This document shows, in pieces, positions 1-8,136 of a stretch of DNA of 64,000 nt. The stretch comes from Levilactobacillus hammesii DSM 16381 (GTDB lineage Bacteria > Bacillota > Bacilli > Lactobacillales > Lactobacillaceae). Both the position numbers and the translations under genes were made by a program. The notes below the pieces were generated by a model, which saw only the letters and a program-made list of their open reading frames with translations, was not told the origin of the DNA and searched no databases. Location of the stretch: positions 265,215 through 329,214 of the forward strand of contig NZ_AZFS01000046.1 of NCBI RefSeq assembly GCF_001434395.1, in the 5' to 3' direction. The stretch's first letter is position 1; the number at the start of each line of letters is the position of its first letter.

Positions 1-209
1 CGACGGGGGTCATCATGATGATTCTCTTCCACGTGTTCGAAAACGTTGGGATGAGTATTGGGCTGTTACCATTGACCGGTATTCCATTGCCGTTTGTTAG
101 TCAAGGTGGGTCAGCCCTAATCGGAAACTTGATTGGGATTGGTTTAATTATGTCAATGCGGTATCATTATAAGAGTTACATGTTTAGTCGTAACGACGTT
201 TTTAAATAA
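1..209 (+). CDS. rodA: RodA/FtsW-family cell-wall polymerase, C-terminal fragment
   Basis: This is the last 68 or so codons of a SEDS-family glycan polymerase; the gene begins before the window and is open from base 3. The visible part holds a conserved membrane segment with the family motif PLTGIPLPFVSQGG, another hydrophobic helix and a short basic cytoplasmic tail. SEDS proteins polymerise lipid II into peptidoglycan in the membrane. The phrasing around GIPLPF fits RodA (elongation) better than FtsW (division), but the fragment is too short to be sure. A good ribosome binding site for the next gene follows within 20 bases, so the two may be co-transcribed. Confidence 0.8.
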   Translation, partial: TGVIMMILFHVFENVGMSIGLLPLTGIPLPFVSQGGSALIGNLIGIGLIMSMRYHYKSYMFSRNDVFK

Positions 210-226
210 AAAGGAGATTATCTAAT

Positions 227-529
227 ATGGCTGAAATGGTAAAGTATTTTTGGACTAAAGCAGTAGATGACGGTACGCGTATCGGTTTGACGACTGAAGG
301 CCAAGACGAATTAGGGACGATCAAGTTCGCTAAATTACCTGCAGTTGGTGACACGGTTAAGAAGGGTGATAACCTGTTAAGCGTTGAAGCCGACAAAGCT
401 GTTTCCGATATTCCAAGTCCCGTTTCTGGGAAGGTGACCGCGGTTAATCCAGCATTAGCCGACGATTACGCCGCCTTAAATGGCAGCGACACCGATGCCG
501 CTTGGTTCGTCGATGTCCAAGAAGCTTAA
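227..529 (+). CDS. gcvH: GcvH-like lipoyl-domain protein
   Basis: A 100-residue protein with the lipoyl-domain fold of glycine cleavage H protein. The motif EADKAVSDIPSPVSG places the lysine to be lipoylated at about residue 57, followed by the usual SPVSG turn. It is shorter than classical GcvH (about 125-130 residues). No glycine cleavage P or T gene is next to it. In such settings GcvH-like proteins are thought to act as lipoate carriers rather than in glycine breakdown; applying that here is inference. Start: AAAGGAGAT lies just upstream of ATG 227. A strong hairpin terminator follows. Confidence 0.85.
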   Translation: MAEMVKYFWTKAVDDGTRIGLTTEGQDELGTIKFAKLPAVGDTVKKGDNLLSVEADKAVSDIPSPVSGKVTAVNPALADDYAALNGSDTDAAWFVDVQEA

Positions 530-542
530 TCTTATGTAAATG

Positions 543-581
543 ACCGGTGTGTGCCTCCGCTTGGGGGTCGCACCGGTTTTT
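543..581 (+). terminator. Rho-independent terminator after gcvH-like gene
   Basis: ACCGGTG and CACCGGT arms form a strong stem followed by a run of five T residues. Confidence 0.8.
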
Positions 582-660
582 GTATCTCGGCGAGCTGGAA
601 GGGGAGGCACCAGCGGCTAACGCTGAAACCGGTTTCTTAGTGCTTTACTGGCGAGTCGGG

Positions 661-666
661 TATAAT
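661..666 (+). promoter_or_regulatory. -10 box (TATAAT) for the SPFH gene
   Basis: Perfect TATAAT 33 bases before the preferred start codon; the -35 region is weak. It helps choose the start codon at 699. Confidence 0.5.
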
Positions 667-698
667 GGAGGTAGTAATTGGAGAATGGAGTGAGTCAC

Positions 699-1550
699 AT
701 GGAAGAGAAAAATGTGTTTCACATCAACGGCTACTTGGGTTTGTTGATTGTTTTGGCGTTATTCATTGGTGGCGGCTGGATGATTTTTGAAGGCATTATG
801 GTGCCCTTAGCTATTATTATCATTGTGCTGGCCGGCTTGGCCGCCAGCAGTTTGACGATTATCAGTCCCAATCAATCAAAGGTTTTGACTTTCTTTGGCC
901 GGTATATCGGGACGATCCGCGAGGCGGGACTTTACTTAACGGTGCCCCTCACGAATAAGTCGACGGTGTCCTTGCGGGTGCGCAACTTCAACAGTGCCAT
1001 TCTGAAGGTTAACGATCTTCAGGGGAACCCCGTCGAGATCGCGGCCGTGATTGTTTTCAAGGTGGTAGACACCAGTAAGGCCCTGTTCTCGGTCGAAGAC
1101 TACGAGCAATTCGTGGAAATCCAGAGTGAATCTGCCATTCGGCACGTGGCTTCGGAATACGCCTACGATAACTTTGGCGATGGTGAAGCCTTGACGTTGC
1201 GTAGTAACCCCACGGAAGTGTCCAATCACTTAACGGAGGAACTACAGGAGCGGCTGAACGTGGCCGGGGTTAAGATCATTGAAACGCGTTTGACGCATCT
1301 GGCTTATGCCACGGAAATTGCTTCAGCAATGTTGCAACGGCAACAGTCACAGGCCATCTTGTCCGCACGAAAGATTATTGTGGAAGGGGCCGTTTCAATC
1401 ACGGAAGGCGCCATTACGCGGCTTGCCAATGAGACGGATCTAGAACTCAGCGATAACCAAAAATTACAGCTGATTAATAACATGATGGTTTCAATTATCA
1501 ATGAGCGGGGCTCCCAACCGGTGATTAATACGGGGAAGGTAGACGCTTAG
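699..1550 (+). CDS. SPFH/band 7 domain membrane protein
   Basis: A 283-residue protein. Two hydrophobic segments (about residues 13-29 and 34-52) are followed by an SPFH/band 7 domain (about 53-250) with the typical start TIISPNQSKVLTFFGRY. Family members are membrane scaffold proteins of the stomatin/flotillin type; the precise role here is unknown. A TTG at 678 would extend it by seven residues, but a TATAAT box at 661-666 puts the likely transcript start near 673, leaving no room for a leader with its own binding site. ATG 699 has GGAG eight bases upstream and gives the start MEEKNVFHINGY, so it is preferred. Confidence 0.85.
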   Translation: MEEKNVFHINGYLGLLIVLALFIGGGWMIFEGIMVPLAIIIIVLAGLAASSLTIISPNQSKVLTFFGRYIGTIREAGLYLTVPLTNKSTVSLRVRNFNSAILKVNDLQGNPVEIAAVIVFKVVDTSKALFSVEDYEQFVEIQSESAIRHVASEYAYDNFGDGEALTLRSNPTEVSNHLTEELQERLNVAGVKIIETRLTHLAYATEIASAMLQRQQSQAILSARKIIVEGAVSITEGAITRLANETDLELSDNQKLQLINNMMVSIINERGSQPVINTGKVDA

Positions 1551-1654
1551 CCTGAAGCTTGTGGGTAAGTAAGTGACCAAGAATGATGTGTGGCGTGCCT
1601 TTAAATTGGGGCACGTCACTTGGCAAATAGAGAAAATTACTGGAGGACAACGGT

Positions 1655-2626
1655 ATGGATGAACAGATAGGGGCGTTGCAACAGCAGCTTGCGGCCTTAA
1701 ATACGGAATTAAAGGAGGGGGCTGTCTTTCAGTCCCTGGGGCCACGGCTGGGACAACTGATGGACGGTATCCATCGGCGGCGACGCACGCCTGTCACGTT
1801 ACCGGATGATCAAGACGGCATTATCCCGTTGTTAACGCGCTTGCGCGGGGAACTAGACCGCAATCAGCCACTTGAGCTCCCACTGCGCGACCTGGACTTG
1901 TTAGTCCACCATCTGGCCTCACCGGACCCACAGATCCGCTACAATGGCGTGAATTTTACCATTTACGACGCCTTGCAGCAGAGTGCGCTGGGGGTCAATG
2001 ACCTGGTCACGTTGGTAAACTTCCTCAGTCGTGATGAAAGCCTATTTAGTCACATTCTGGAGCCCACCAATGCCGCCGTCTTCGGTCGCGCCAGCTCGGC
2101 CTCGATGCTCGCGGTAGCCCTACACTTTGTTGCGGAGAATGAGGCCCAGGGGATGCTGGATTATCAACACCTCGTCAATCAGGTGGCAACCTATATTTGC
2201 CTGGAGACGGATACGCGGGGGTTCGTCAATCAGCAGGGATGGGCGCACGCCTACGCGGCGATTATTGACCTGCTGACGGTGTTGTCGGAGACGGATAGCC
2301 TGCCACGGGCCGATAAGCTCTTCTTGCTGCTGACGTTGGTGGAACGCCTCAAACGGCTGACGACGCCACTCATCTATGGCGAAAATGACCGGATGGCGAC
2401 CTACTTTGTGGCGTTGACCAATCGACACGCCCTGTATGAAACGGCGCTGCTGAATGCGCTCAAACAGTGGCGGCAAGCGGTCGCACGACGGCGGCGACCG
2501 GATAACCTGGCGGGCTGGAATCAGTTCTTCAATCGTAAGCGTTTAGCGGATGCTTTGCGTTTGCGGAAGGATGCCAGTCCCCAGATCAAAAAATATTTGA
2601 ACTCAACTATCGATTTTTTAGGCTAA
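1655..2626 (+). CDS. DUF2785 domain protein
   Basis: A 323-residue, mostly helical soluble protein with no signal peptide. The central stretch with DTRGFVNQQGWAHAYAAIIDLL matches the signature region of DUF2785 proteins (an acidic R-G-F/Y-V, then GWAHA). The first 25 residues look like a short coiled coil and the C-terminus is rich in R and K. Function is not known for the family. GGAGG lies eight bases before ATG 1655. It is a single gene between the SPFH gene and ddl, and the gap before it (1551-1654) holds a GC-rich hairpin without a clear T-run. Confidence 0.6.
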   Translation: MDEQIGALQQQLAALNTELKEGAVFQSLGPRLGQLMDGIHRRRRTPVTLPDDQDGIIPLLTRLRGELDRNQPLELPLRDLDLLVHHLASPDPQIRYNGVNFTIYDALQQSALGVNDLVTLVNFLSRDESLFSHILEPTNAAVFGRASSASMLAVALHFVAENEAQGMLDYQHLVNQVATYICLETDTRGFVNQQGWAHAYAAIIDLLTVLSETDSLPRADKLFLLLTLVERLKRLTTPLIYGENDRMATYFVALTNRHALYETALLNALKQWRQAVARRRRPDNLAGWNQFFNRKRLADALRLRKDASPQIKKYLNSTIDFLG

Positions 2627-2700
2627 AAAGATATTCAATTTTTTAGAGAAATGGTATACTGTAGGCTAACCGAAATTTATACGATAGGATGAGTGACAAA

Positions 2701-3843
2701 ATGGATACAAAAGCAAAATTACACGTAGGTCTATTATTCGGTGGTAATTCTTCGGAACATGATGTTTCTAAGCGTTCAGCCCACAACATTTACGACGCCA
2801 TGGACAAGTCACGTTACGACGTTAGTTTATTCTTATTGACTCGTGATGGCTTCGTTCTGAGTGATGCCGCTTCTCGGCGCGTGTTCGACGGCGAAGACGA
2901 GGCAGCAGTGGCTGCTGAAGAACAAGCCCAAGTAGACGCTACCAACCCATTGGCACCCATTTGGAATTTATCTCAAGCAAAGGATATTGATGTTTTCTTC
3001 CCAATTATTCATGGTAACTTGGGTGAAGACGGTACGATCCAAGGCCTTTTCCGTTTACTGAAAAAGCCTTTCGTGGGGAGTGGCGTCTTGGCATCAGCGA
3101 CGGCCTTTGATAAGGATATGACGAAGCAGGTCCTGACGACCCACGGTATTCGTAACACGAAGTACGTGGTCATCACACCGGATAACCGCGACGAGTACGA
3201 TTACGCGACGGTTCAGGAAAAGCTGGGGACCAACGTCTTCATCAAGCCTGCTAACCAAGGTTCTTCAGTCGGCATTCACAAAGCTGGTAACGCACAAGAG
3301 TTTAACGAGGGTATCACGGACGCCTTCCGTTATGACTTCAAGGTACTGGTTGAGGAAACGATTGCGGGTCCAGAGGAAGTCGAAATTTCCATTTTGGGTA
3401 ACGAACATCCCCAAGCTTCTAAACTGGGGGCAATTCGGGTTCCAGAATCCGATGTTTTCTACGACTACAACAACAAATTTGTTGACGCGAGTGGTGTGAC
3501 GTTCGAAGTGCCAGTTGAATTACCGGCTGAGCTGACGACTGAAATCACGACGATGGGTCTGCGGACGTACGCGGCACTTGGCCTGAAGGGTATGGCTCGA
3601 ATCGACTACTTGGTTTCACAAGATGGTGTGCCATACGTTGGTGAAGTGAACACCTTGCCAGGATTCACGAATATCAGTTTGTACCCACAGCTGTGGCAAG
3701 CTTCTGGTATCAGCTATGAAGACCTGATCGACCGGTTGATTGCGTTAGCCCTTGATGAATTCAAATATCAAGACGAATTGGCTTACGATTTCATTCCATT
3801 AGATGACAACTCGGCGGCATCAACTTACAAGCCGAAGAAGTAA
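2701..3843 (+). CDS. ddl: D-alanine--D-alanine/D-lactate ligase
   Basis: A 380-residue ATP-grasp ligase that joins two D-alanines, or D-alanine with D-lactate, for the end of the peptidoglycan stem peptide. Visible motifs include GLLFGGNSSEHDVS at the N-terminus, HGNLGEDGTIQG, FIKPANQGSSVG and EVNTLPGFT. In the omega-loop, FYDYNNKF carries phenylalanine (residue 260) where D-Ala-D-Ala ligases have tyrosine; in Leuconostoc and lactobacilli this residue marks D-lactate preference and intrinsic vancomycin resistance. Start: AGGA at 2686-2689 suits ATG 2701 better than the in-frame ATG at 2689, which has no binding site. A TATACT box lies at 2655-2660. Confidence 0.93.
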   Translation: MDTKAKLHVGLLFGGNSSEHDVSKRSAHNIYDAMDKSRYDVSLFLLTRDGFVLSDAASRRVFDGEDEAAVAAEEQAQVDATNPLAPIWNLSQAKDIDVFFPIIHGNLGEDGTIQGLFRLLKKPFVGSGVLASATAFDKDMTKQVLTTHGIRNTKYVVITPDNRDEYDYATVQEKLGTNVFIKPANQGSSVGIHKAGNAQEFNEGITDAFRYDFKVLVEETIAGPEEVEISILGNEHPQASKLGAIRVPESDVFYDYNNKFVDASGVTFEVPVELPAELTTEITTMGLRTYAALGLKGMARIDYLVSQDGVPYVGEVNTLPGFTNISLYPQLWQASGISYEDLIDRLIALALDEFKYQDELAYDFIPLDDNSAASTYKPKK

Positions 3844-3854
3844 GTTTTAACCTA

Positions 3855-3893
3855 GGCCGGTATGGAGCGGAAACGTTGCGTGCCGGTTTTTTT
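3855..3893 (+). terminator. Terminator after ddl
   Basis: GCCGGT and GCCGG arms (imperfect inner stem) followed by seven T residues. Confidence 0.65.
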
Positions 3894-3934
3894 GTTGGCT
3901 GTTTTTGAAGCGTGAGGTTCGGGAGGTGCAGAAA

Positions 3935-5545
3935 TTGCGAGAATTTGGACAGCGGCTAGTTGGCAGTTGGCGACAGGGCCTCGGTGCACCAGGAATGCTT
4001 CTCGGTTGGGAAATACTAACCGTGATGTTTGCCAGTGTGCGGTGGCTCAGTCAACGGCCTGGCTGGTCGGTAGCCCTGGTGGTGGGAATCGTGGGGTTGC
4101 TGATCATGGCGGCCGGTCAACTTATGCAGGTGGCCCGATTGTATGGCGGCCAAACGGACTATCCAGACTGGCCCACCAGTTGGCGATTGGTCTGGCAGCA
4201 TCTGGGATTATGGTTGGCCGTTGAGGTAATCGTGATCATCCTAGCGCTGCCATTAGGTCTATGGGGACTGAGTAGCCGGCTACTGGTGCGGTTGCCCATG
4301 GCCGCCAACTGGGTCAACTTTGTGTCGCTTCATCGGCGGCCAGTCGTGGTGTTAGCGGGAGTCATTTACGTCCTGCTAGCGGCATTTCTGCTGCTGTGGG
4401 GACCGCGTCACTTTCGGCGATTAACGCCCCAGCTGAAGCAACCGGGAAGTGTTCGCCAGATGCTGGGGGGCCTGGCAATCTGCGCTCTCTTAACCACGTG
4501 TTGGTGGGGCATTAGCGAGGGCCTCGTGTGGGTGAATGTCCAGTACGATCGGCAGGGGAGCCGGATGGGCATTCAGTGGCTGCTAACGGCCTCACTAACG
4601 CTGGTGCTGGTGTTATTCGCCGTCGTTAGCGTCTTGGGGGCGCTCACACTGGTGTGGAGTTGGTGTGGCCAACCGTCCGTCATGGGAGTGGCTCACCACC
4701 AAGGCCATTGGTCCGTGGTGGGGGGCGTACTCTGTTTGCTTCTGGTAGGCGGGATTGTGCAGCAAACGCAGACCCAACAACCGCAATTTGCCAAGACAGT
4801 ACTGATCAGTCACCGTGGCGTGGATCACGCCCGGGGGGTGCAGAATACCATTGCCGCGCTGAGACAGGTCAATCGGGAACAGCCAGATTATGTGGAGATG
4901 GATCTTCATGAGACGAAGGACCACCAGTGGGTTGTGCTTCATGATGAAAATTTGCGGGTTCTCGCAGGGCGGAACGTCACGCCCCATAACTTGACACTGG
5001 CACAGTTAGAACGGCTGGTAGTGCATGAGAATGGCCAATCCACGCATCTTGCCGGGTGGTCCGCGTATTTGCGGACGGCAGAGCGTCTCAAGCAGCCGTT
5101 AATGGTTGAACTTAAGACGACGCCTCAGGATTCGGCTGGGATGGCACGGCGATTTGCGCGACAGTACGGTCAGCGATTGGTACGCGATCACGATGTCGTT
5201 CATTCTCTAGATTACCGGGTGGTCTCCCAACTTCGCCAGTCGGTACCTCGGCTAAAGACGGGATACATTCTCCCCTTTAATTGGGTCGCACCGCAGTCCG
5301 TTCCCGCCGATTTCTACTCCTTTCAGCAGATCTCGGCGAGTCAGCAATTTATTTTAGCCGCTCACCAGATGGGGGGGCGTGCTTATATTTGGACCCCGGA
5401 TGCCCGTGATAAAATGACTCGAATGTGGGCGTTGGGCGCCGATGGGCAAATTACCAACGAGTTACGTCGATTGCGGTCGGTCACCCAACAAGATCGTCAC
5501 CGTGGTGCGTGGGCGGTTCTACAGAATTTTATTTATAGCTATTAA
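3935..5545 (+). CDS. Membrane-anchored glycerophosphodiester phosphodiesterase
   Basis: A 536-residue protein in two parts. The first ~280 residues hold several hydrophobic helices resembling the membrane domain found in some Gram-positive glycerophosphodiesterases. The rest is a GDPD catalytic domain with the HRG motif (H about 293), EMDLH (E321, D323) and LHDENL (H336), the usual metal-binding and catalytic set. It would hydrolyse glycerophosphodiesters, perhaps from lipids or teichoic acids, outside the membrane; the substrate is not shown. GGGAGG lies eight bases before TTG 3935, which is preferred over the in-frame TTG at 3905. Confidence 0.85.
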   Translation: MREFGQRLVGSWRQGLGAPGMLLGWEILTVMFASVRWLSQRPGWSVALVVGIVGLLIMAAGQLMQVARLYGGQTDYPDWPTSWRLVWQHLGLWLAVEVIVIILALPLGLWGLSSRLLVRLPMAANWVNFVSLHRRPVVVLAGVIYVLLAAFLLLWGPRHFRRLTPQLKQPGSVRQMLGGLAICALLTTCWWGISEGLVWVNVQYDRQGSRMGIQWLLTASLTLVLVLFAVVSVLGALTLVWSWCGQPSVMGVAHHQGHWSVVGGVLCLLLVGGIVQQTQTQQPQFAKTVLISHRGVDHARGVQNTIAALRQVNREQPDYVEMDLHETKDHQWVVLHDENLRVLAGRNVTPHNLTLAQLERLVVHENGQSTHLAGWSAYLRTAERLKQPLMVELKTTPQDSAGMARRFARQYGQRLVRDHDVVHSLDYRVVSQLRQSVPRLKTGYILPFNWVAPQSVPADFYSFQQISASQQFILAAHQMGGRAYIWTPDARDKMTRMWALGADGQITNELRRLRSVTQQDRHRGAWAVLQNFIYSY

Positions 5546-5599
5546 TCGATTGTTGGTAGAGTAGATAAATCATTAATATACGGATATTCGGAACCATTT

Positions 5600-5642
5600 A
5601 AGGATTAATATGCGGTCATTATTTGGCCAATTATTAATCCTT
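5600..5642. promoter_or_regulatory. 11-bp inverted repeat in an AT-rich intergenic region
   Basis: AAGGATTAATA at 5600-5610 and its exact reverse complement at 5632-5642 are separated by 21 bases and followed by a T-rich stretch. It could be a weak terminator for the phosphodiesterase gene or an operator for the regulator downstream. The rest of 5546-5901 is AT-rich and I see no gene in it. Confidence 0.4.
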
Positions 5643-5901
5643 TTATATCTAAATGATAAAATGGTATAGACAGATTAAAGTTCCTTAATAAAAATGGCAT
5701 AATGCTTGTAATTCCCGGTGAATCACTTATCATGGTAGATAAGATAAACAGGCCGGAGTATGGCCAGTCATTACCAGGGGATGAATATTAACGCCTAAGA
5801 TCATGTCCGGTCGGGGACCAGGTGTTGATGACGTTTTGAGTAATGTTCGGTTTTATCAAGTTGACTGTTACCTAACGTTACGAATCGTAGGGAGAGATAA
5901 G

Positions 5902-6759
5902 ATGCGTTTATTAGGGAATAAGGTTAAACAATACCGGAAACAGAAGAATTTATCACAGCAAGAATTGGCCGAAGGCATCTGCACGCAGGCAACGGTCAGC
6001 TTAATGGAAAAGAAGAATAAAGTACCCAGCATCAAGATTATTTTGCAGATTTGCCGACGCTTGAACATTTCGTTGAATGACGTGCTGTCTGGCTTAGGTA
6101 GTGGGCTGGATGAACAGTTTAAAAGTATTTCCGCGGCAGTTCGCCGGGAGGATTACTCGTTAGCCGCTGAGCTGCTGGCTAAGATGAATATGACCAACGT
6201 TCAAAATGGATTCGATCGTGAACGTTATCATTATTATCGCGGCTTTATCGAATTGGGTGCACGACAACGACCAGACGAAGCTATTTTTCATTTTAATTTA
6301 TTATTACATCGGTCGTATCGGATGCCTTGGGATCTATACGCGATTGTCGGCAATGTCGGCATGGCCACCGCCTACTTATCTCGTCAAGAACTAGATAAGA
6401 CGCGGTACTACTTGAATGCTGCCAGCAACTACCTCGATGATTTCGAGTGGCATGATGAAGAGAACTTTCAACGCATGATTTGGGCGCGCTACCGGATTGC
6501 GAAGCTTTACCTGGAGCTTGATCAACCACAATTAGTGATTGAAAACGTCGAGGCGGCCTTACGTGCAGTCAAGTATCAAGCATCCCTCTACTTAATTGAT
6601 GTCTTGTACGAGGTGAAAGGGCAGGCGGAACAGGCCTTATTGGCGACCGCGGCGGCTAAGCGGAGTCTGGTCATTGCCAGAACTTTAGCCCTGGTGACGC
6701 ACAACGTGGCGTTACAAGAACGCTTGATTCCACAGATTGGCCCGATGTTAACTGAATAA
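5902..6759 (+). CDS. Helix-turn-helix regulator with tetratricopeptide-like domain (Rgg/PlcR type)
   Basis: A 285-residue protein. Residues 1-60 form an XRE-type helix-turn-helix (KVKQYRKQKNLSQQELAEG, then VSLMEKKNKVPS). The rest is all-helical with TPR-like repeats. This layout is that of Rgg/GadR/PlcR regulators, many of which bind short peptides. No peptide gene is evident next to it. GGAGAG at 5891-5896 precedes ATG 5902; the frame is open upstream to 5803 but without a binding site. It is followed by a terminator and a convergent stress-protein gene. Confidence 0.75.
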   Translation: MRLLGNKVKQYRKQKNLSQQELAEGICTQATVSLMEKKNKVPSIKIILQICRRLNISLNDVLSGLGSGLDEQFKSISAAVRREDYSLAAELLAKMNMTNVQNGFDRERYHYYRGFIELGARQRPDEAIFHFNLLLHRSYRMPWDLYAIVGNVGMATAYLSRQELDKTRYYLNAASNYLDDFEWHDEENFQRMIWARYRIAKLYLELDQPQLVIENVEAALRAVKYQASLYLIDVLYEVKGQAEQALLATAAAKRSLVIARTLALVTHNVALQERLIPQIGPMLTE

Positions 6760-6766
6760 TTAGAAG

Positions 6767-6797
6767 CCGACAGGTGAGGTGCCTGCCGGTTTTTTCG
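6767..6797 (+). terminator. Terminator after the Rgg-like gene
   Basis: CCGACAGG and CCTGCCGG arms (one mismatch), then TTTTTT. Confidence 0.7.
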
Positions 6798-6799
6798 AC

Positions 6800-6838
6800 C
6801 AAAAAAGTACCGCCACCGATTATCGGTAGCGGTACTTG
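6800..6838 (-). terminator. Terminator after the universal stress protein gene
   Basis: GTACCGC and GCGGTAC arms with an extended inner stem; read on the minus strand it ends in TTTTTT. It is convergent with the preceding terminator. Confidence 0.75.
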
Positions 6839-6856
6839 GTTTCAAAACGTTAAAAG

Positions 6857-7336
6857 TTATCTTTCAGGATGTGTGTTCTTCGCAGGCTGGTTGTTCTGGT
6901 CGGTCCGAACCACAATAACGTCGCAGACAGCGGTCCGAGTCACATATTCGGTGACGGAACCAATCAGCAACCGTTCAACCGCATTTAACCCGGTGGCCCC
7001 GATCATGATTAAATCAGTATCATTATCCCGGGGAACGTCGCGAGCAATGATGGTCTTAGGGGCACCGTACTCGATAGCGTAGTCGATCTTCTGTAACCCA
7101 TCAGCTTTAGCATCGGCCACGTACTTGTCCAGTGTCTTCTTCGCCGTTTCCGTGACTTGTTCAACCATGCTGGTATCGAAGCTGGAAATATTTTGGAAAG
7201 CCCGCGTATCAACAACGTGAACGAGATGTAAATCAGCATCGTTACGCTTAGCAACAGCGACCGCTTTCTTAAAGGCTAATTCGGCCTCGTATGAACCGTC
7301 AACTGGAACTAAAATGTGCTTATATTGTTGTAACAT
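6857..7336 (-). CDS. Universal stress protein (UspA family)
   Basis: A 159-residue UspA-family protein. It begins YKHILVPVDGS and carries the ATP-binding signature GATGLNAVERLLIGSVTEYV near the C-terminus (G-x2-G-x9-G-S). Such proteins bind ATP, form dimers and rise under stress; the molecular task is poorly defined. ATG 7336 has GAGAGG eight bases upstream; the in-frame GTG at 7345 overlaps that site and is unlikely. It sits downstream of a small membrane protein gene and a structured RNA, an arrangement known for usp genes of lactic acid bacteria. Confidence 0.9.
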   Translation of the reverse strand: MLQQYKHILVPVDGSYEAELAFKKAVAVAKRNDADLHLVHVVDTRAFQNISSFDTSMVEQVTETAKKTLDKYVADAKADGLQKIDYAIEYGAPKTIIARDVPRDNDTDLIMIGATGLNAVERLLIGSVTEYVTRTAVCDVIVVRTDQNNQPAKNTHPER

Positions 7337-7432
7337 ATTGTTCACCTCTCATTACTTTATACTCTTATCATACGTTATTTAACGCCAAATAAAAAGCAAT
7401 ATGGTGAAAAAAGGTGGAAAACTTGGAAACGG

Positions 7433-7720
7433 TTACCCCTTTGGAAACCAATGCAAAAGCATCAGTTGGAACGCCATGATAGCGACCACACCAGCCAGCA
7501 AAATGACCGAAATGAAGATGGTGTTGTTCATGATGGTGGCAATCGCTGCCAGAATACCAATGAGCATGAGAATAACCCCGAAGATGATGAGCACATGGCT
7601 CAGAACGCTGGATTCTTCCGGATGGAAGACCAAGAAGGGACGTTGGCGGTGGCTAAAAGCAAACCAGCCAATGCCGAATGAGAGTAGGGTGTAGCAGATC
7701 ATAAGAATCGTGATGACCAT
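7433..7720 (-). CDS. Small three-helix membrane protein upstream of usp
   Basis: A 95-residue protein with about three hydrophobic segments (residues 2-20, 38-60 and 66-88) separated by a short basic loop containing HRQRPFLVFHP. AAGGAGG lies seven to eight bases before ATG 7720. I recognise no functional family. It lies between the 6S/Lacto-usp-type RNA and the usp gene on the same strand; the gap to usp is about 95 bases. This matches the known arrangement in which a hypothetical gene precedes usp in lactic acid bacteria. Confidence 0.75.
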   Translation of the reverse strand: MVITILMICYTLLSFGIGWFAFSHRQRPFLVFHPEESSVLSHVLIIFGVILMLIGILAAIATIMNNTIFISVILLAGVVAIMAFQLMLLHWFPKG

Positions 7721-7744
7721 GAGGGGCCTCCTTAAGTATTTAAA

Positions 7745-7850
7745 AATGGTTTATCTGATAGGGCCTGACCATCCCCCGAGAATGGGGTGGTGGTCAGTGC
7801 ACGGTGGTTCAGCTGAATGGCTCAGGCGCCAATCTATTCAGAATAGCACA
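7745..7850 (-). promoter_or_regulatory. Structured leader of the small membrane protein gene
   Basis: CTGACCA with CCCC and GGGG with TGGTCAG form a strong hairpin at about 7764-7797. CCTGA and TCAGG just outside can close a multibranch fold. On the minus strand TTGGCG, a 17-base spacer and ATAGAT (about 7861 to 7833) look like a promoter for this leader. No known riboswitch is recognised. Confidence 0.35.
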
Positions 7851-7865
7851 CTGACGCCAAAAGAA

Positions 7866-7892
7866 AAGGGCCATTCAATGGAATGGCCCTCA
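7866..7892 (-). terminator. Terminator of the 6S-like RNA
   Basis: GGGCCATTC and GAATGGCCC arms; on the minus strand followed by TTTTCTTTT. Confidence 0.7.
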
Positions 7893-8097
7893 AAGCATAA
7901 ATGCTTTTGATGATCTAAGTGGTGCCGTTAATTGTCTAGTCATGTTGACCCGCGATGACAAATGCAGGGGGGAGAGCGTGGCAGAGTGTCTGACTTCCAA
8001 GTGAAAAGGCATGTCATCTTCTCTGCCCTTAGGCAATCCCGTTTAAAAATTACTTGTTCGGCAACTTGTAGTGAGACAACGCGTACACCTTAGAACC
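7866..8097 (-). ncRNA. ssrS: 6S RNA / Lacto-usp RNA candidate
   Basis: On the minus strand a promoter (TTGAAT at 8132-8127, 17-base spacer, TACTAT at 8109-8104) precedes a non-coding stretch of about 180 bases with a rod-like fold. CTAAGGTG and GTTGTCT near the 5' end can pair with AGACAAT, CACC and CTTAG near 7916-7945; GGCAGAG and CTCTGCC form an apical stem; the intervening GATTGCC resembles the 6S central bubble. A hairpin GGGCCATTC/GAATGGCCC with a T-rich tail ends the unit. It lies downstream of rarA and upstream of a hypothetical gene plus usp, the setting described for the Lacto-usp motif, itself proposed to be 6S RNA. 6S RNA binds RNA polymerase in stationary phase. Confidence 0.7.
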
Positions 8098-8136
8098 AAT
8101 TGTATAGTAGCATATTTTTTATAAAAATTCAATTCG

